A DNA stretch of 23,099 nt from a virus, in the IMG/VR virus record IMGVR_UViG_3300051212_000149, positions 1 through 23,099 of that record. The stretch is one strand, 5' to 3'. Below are positions 21,633 through 23,099 of the stretch, one piece after another; position 1 is the first letter of the stretch; each line of letters starts with the position of its first letter. The notes under the pieces are model-generated. The model saw only the letters and a program-made list of their open reading frames with translations. It was not told the origin of the DNA and made no database searches. The position numbers and the translations under genes were made by a program.

Positions 21633-22256
21633 TCAAACACCTTTTACTTTCTTTTTATCTTCTTTATCATCAAATCCTGGCATTTGATAAACTTTTCCAC
21701 CAGTAATACCTTTTGGTCTACCACCATCACCAGAAGCTCCAGGTTTTCCTCCACTATAAGCCATTCCTCTATTCTCAACAATACTCTGCTTCCACTCTTC
21801 ACTCATATTTGCCATAATAGCAAGAGCTGCCTTATTGGTGTCTGCGTAACCTTCTGCAACCAGGTGCTCAAGAATGTAGTCGAAAAAGTCAGTTTCTACT
21901 TCTTCTTTCATTTTCTTTTCTTCTGGTCTCTTACCAAAAGTTTTATGAACCATTTTATCTAACTTATCGTGAAACTCACTTTCCTTCTCTTTACTTGCAC
22001 CTTCTTCTTCCTTTTCACCCTTTTCTTCCTCCTTATCAAGTTTTAACTCGTCAGGAGCATACTTCATTGTTTTACCATCTTCACGCTTGACGGTATAGTA
22101 CTTACCCTTGCCTTCTGGGTCAACTTTTACAATCTCACCTTCCATTCCACTTGCCTTACAGACAACTTCATCACCAACCTTAAAGTGGGATTCAGAAATA
22201 TTTGTATAAACAGAAGCATATGCTTCCATTAAACCTTTAACTTGTTTTGCTTCCAT
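21633..22256 (-). CDS. Late protein with capsid-targeting-like leader and KOW/SH3-like segment, 207 aa
   Basis: The leader MEAKQVKGLMEAYASVY is nearly identical to the next gene upstream and contains LME-A, a gp21-type cleavage pattern. Residues 24-72 (HFKVGDEVVCKASGMEGEIV, then YYTVKREDGKTMKYAPDEL) look like a small KOW/SH3 barrel. Residues 74-120 are very acidic/basic. Residues 124-161 (FFDYILEHLVAEGYADTNKA, ANMSEEWKQSIVE) match the paralogue. The C-terminus is Gly/Lys-rich. A late-type AATAAATA box lies 20 nt before the ATG. Nothing points to an enzyme. I infer a head-internal or virion protein. Confidence 0.8.
   Translation of the reverse strand: MEAKQVKGLMEAYASVYTNISESHFKVGDEVVCKASGMEGEIVKVDPEGKGKYYTVKREDGKTMKYAPDELKLDKEEEKGEKEEEGASKEKESEFHDKLDKMVHKTFGKRPEEKKMKEEVETDFFDYILEHLVAEGYADTNKAALAIMANMSEEWKQSIVENRGMAYSGGKPGASGDGGRPKGITGGKVYQMPGFDDKEDKKKVKGV
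22206..22256 (-). repeat. 51-nt direct repeat encoding the shared leader, copy 1
   Basis: The first 51 nt of the 207-aa gene match the first 51 nt of the 187-aa gene (22843-22893) at 48 positions. All three differences are silent or nearly so (one codes Gly versus Asp at position 8). This near-identity at DNA level suggests recent duplication or gene conversion of the leader. Confidence 0.85.
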
Positions 22257-22275
22257 TTTTCAACAGTTTTTTAGT

Positions 22276-22283
22276 TATTTATT
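22276..22283 (-). promoter_or_regulatory. Late promoter, AATAAATA
   Basis: A one-mismatch late box 20 nt before the 207-aa gene start. It begins at the end of the U-tract of the terminator at 22284-22307. Confidence 0.65.
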
Positions 22284-22307
22284 AAAAAAGGAGGTCTTAT
22301 GACCTCC
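22284..22307 (-). terminator. Intrinsic terminator after the 187-aa gene
   Basis: GGAGGTC, loop ATAA, GACCTCC, then TTTTTT, 22 nt after the stop. Directly joined to the late promoter of the next gene. Confidence 0.95.
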
Positions 22308-22329
22308 AAATAAATTATTTAAGTTAAAA

Positions 22330-22893
22330 CTAACCTTTCTTTTTACCTTTTTTACCACCATAAGTTTTATACATTGCAGCAGCTGCTACTGCCGCTGGAT
22401 CCTCTGCACCACCTTCTTTTGCTCTCTTCTCTACTTCTTTAAATCCAGTTCCAGGACCAGACTTACCAATTTCTTCACCCTCAACTCTCTTCATGGCAAG
22501 TCTATGACGACCAGCTTTGGTTCCATATTTTGCTTCGATAATTGACTCTCTCCACTCTTCACTCATATTAGACATAATAACGAGTGCTGCCTCTTCAGTA
22601 TCAGCATAACCTTCATCAAGAAGATGACCCTTTACAAGATCAAAAAGATCTACATCTTGGTTGAGATTTTGCTTAATTTTTGCACCCTGTTCTGCCTTAG
22701 TTACAGTACCACGACCCTTTCCAACGGGAGCAATAACCTTACCAATTGCCTGAACGACTGGATTTTTAGCAGCAGCATCAAGACCTTTTTCTACTGCTTT
22801 TTGAAGATCTTCCGAAACAACTTCTTGTTCTTCTGGTTGGGCATAAACAGAAGCATATGCTTCCATCAAATCTTTAACCTGTTTTGCTTCCAT
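22330..22893 (-). CDS. Late protein with capsid-targeting-like leader, 187 aa, paralogue of the 207-aa protein
   Basis: The leader MEAKQVKDLMEAYASVY is followed by an Ala/Lys/Val-rich helical part (residues 28-80). Then comes the shared block LFDLVKGHLLDEGYADTEEA (83-102) with SNMSEEWRESIIEAKYG (108-124). (L/I)xE sites occur at LME (9-11), LDE (92-94) and IIE-A (118-121). The C-terminus is Ala-rich then strongly basic (KTYGGKKGKKKG), which could bind DNA. A perfect TATAAATA lies 20 nt before the ATG, so late expression is well supported. No Shine-Dalgarno is clear. A processed internal capsid protein is my inference, and no enzymatic motif is seen. Confidence 0.82.
   Translation of the reverse strand: MEAKQVKDLMEAYASVYAQPEEQEVVSEDLQKAVEKGLDAAAKNPVVQAIGKVIAPVGKGRGTVTKAEQGAKIKQNLNQDVDLFDLVKGHLLDEGYADTEEAALVIMSNMSEEWRESIIEAKYGTKAGRHRLAMKRVEGEEIGKSGPGTGFKEVEKRAKEGGAEDPAAVAAAAMYKTYGGKKGKKKG
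22843..22893 (-). repeat. 51-nt direct repeat encoding the shared leader, copy 2
   Basis: Matches 22206-22256 at 48 of 51 positions, on the same strand. It codes for the leader of the 187-aa protein. Confidence 0.85.
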
Positions 22894-22908
22894 TTTACGA
22901 ATACTTTT

Positions 22909-23055
22909 TCAAATATTTATAAATGAAGAAGCGTCCCCGTGTTGGAGACGCTTCTTGAGTGCTTGGCGACGGGCCTTTGCTTGTCGGAGTGCTTGCGGTT
23001 TCAGTTTCCGCTTCTGGGGTTTACCAGAGTTGTGTTGCCAGTTAGGGAGTTTCAT
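22909..23055 (-). CDS. Small, very basic protein, 48 aa
   Basis: The frame runs ATG 23055-23053 to TGA 22911-22909 and begins MKLPNWQHNSGKPQKRKLKP. Residues 13-37 are rich in Lys, Arg, Gln and Ala with little acid. AGGAGGA sits 2-8 nt before the ATG, the strongest initiation signal near this edge. The 3' part of the frame contains the hairpin at 22926-22956 and the late promoter at 22914-22921, so coding, terminator-like and promoter sequences overlap. Codons such as CGG, CGC and GGG make it less AT-rich than its neighbours. A nucleic-acid- or RNA-polymerase-binding role is possible but unproven. The ORF could be fortuitous, but the ribosome site argues otherwise. Confidence 0.6.
   Translation of the reverse strand: MKLPNWQHNSGKPQKRKLKPQALRQAKARRQALKKRLQHGDASSFINI
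22914..22921 (-). promoter_or_regulatory. T4-type late promoter, perfect TATAAATA
   Basis: The minus strand reads TATAAATA, 20 nt before the 187-aa gene. It overlaps the last codons of the 48-aa ORF. With 1713-1720 it is one of two perfect intergenic matches in the window. Confidence 0.8.
22926..22956 (-). terminator. Terminator-like hairpin at the end of the 48-aa gene
   Basis: AAGAAGCGTC pairs perfectly with GACGCTTCTT around an 11-nt loop that can extend with CC/GG pairs. The trailing sequence CATTTATAAATA has only a short U-tract, so termination may be partial. The hairpin is inside the coding frame. Confidence 0.65.
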
Positions 23056-23058
23056 TCT

Positions 23059-23063
23059 CCTCC
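23059..23063 (-). promoter_or_regulatory. Ribosome binding site of the 48-aa gene
   Basis: GGAGG, part of AAGGAGGAGA, lies just upstream of ATG 23055. It is the main support for this short gene. Spacing is a little tight (3 nt after GGAGG). Confidence 0.65.
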
Positions 23064-23079
23064 TTGTGCTTGTGAGGAC

Positions 23080-23085
23080 ATCATA
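23080..23085 (-). promoter_or_regulatory. Possible -10 box (TATGAT) for the 48-aa gene
   Basis: CCGTATGATG lies 24 nt before ATG 23055. The -35 region would be at or beyond the window edge. The same hexamer precedes the CobT-like gene at a similar distance. Confidence 0.35.
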
Positions 23086-23099
23086 CGGGAAAAACCTTT

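Noticed and set aside
1-23099. CRISPR array, insertion sequence, integrase or attachment site
   Set aside because: No regularly spaced repeats, transposase or integrase motifs, or terminal inverted repeats were seen; the only direct repeats are the two described.

Overview
The window reads as a segment of a T4-like myovirus (Tevenvirinae-type core) infecting marine picocyanobacteria (Synechococcus/Prochlorococcus). The replication set (gp61, gp41, UvsX, gp43, RegA, gp62, gp44, gp45) is accompanied by genes typical of cyanomyoviruses: an Hsp20 chaperone, a MazG-type pyrophosphohydrolase, a CobS-like AAA+ ATPase with a CobT-like VWA partner, and DUF3310. The assignment rests on protein motifs read by eye; no database search was possible. 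Every gene I accept lies on the minus strand, so transcription runs from the right edge to the left edge. Genes are packed with ATGA and TAATG overlaps, which suggests translational coupling.

Layout in transcription order. (1) 23055-21633: a 48-aa basic ORF, then two paralogous late-type proteins sharing an N-terminal leader, each behind an ATAAATA late promoter. (2) 21553-12341: replication and host-interaction block. It holds a CobT-like zincin/VWA protein, a CobS-like ATPase, a DUF3310 protein, clamp gp45, a conserved phage protein, clamp loader gp44, a small HTH-like protein, a Dam-type methyltransferase, clamp loader gp62, RegA, Hsp20, two small proteins and DNA polymerase gp43. (3) 9843-6733: a 54-aa protein, UvsX, helicase gp41 (broken by a frameshift), MazG and a 57-aa protein. 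(4) 6707-6557: tRNA-Ala(UGC) and an odd short-variable-arm tRNA with anticodon UAG. (5) 6540-98: late or structural-type genes. These are a 408-aa protein, a 71-aa protein, a nucleotidyltransferase with a capsid-targeting-like leader, a 585-aa charged protein with a DUF3008-like segment, two tiny proteins, a WGNKD virion protein and three small proteins. The start of primase gp61 runs off the left edge.

Regulation. Intrinsic terminators are usually fused to the next promoter: the U-tract of one unit runs into the -10-like or late TATAAATA box of the next. Early/middle units carry TATAAT-like boxes and late units carry ATAAATA boxes. The CobT-like gene and the 207-aa gene each have nearly the same 20-nt element between stop codon and terminator. 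The most interesting observations are the internal-protein (capsid-targeted) hypothesis for the leader-bearing proteins, the repeated 3'UTR element, the zincin-VWA/AAA+ pair, the unusual tRNA, and the gp41 frameshift.
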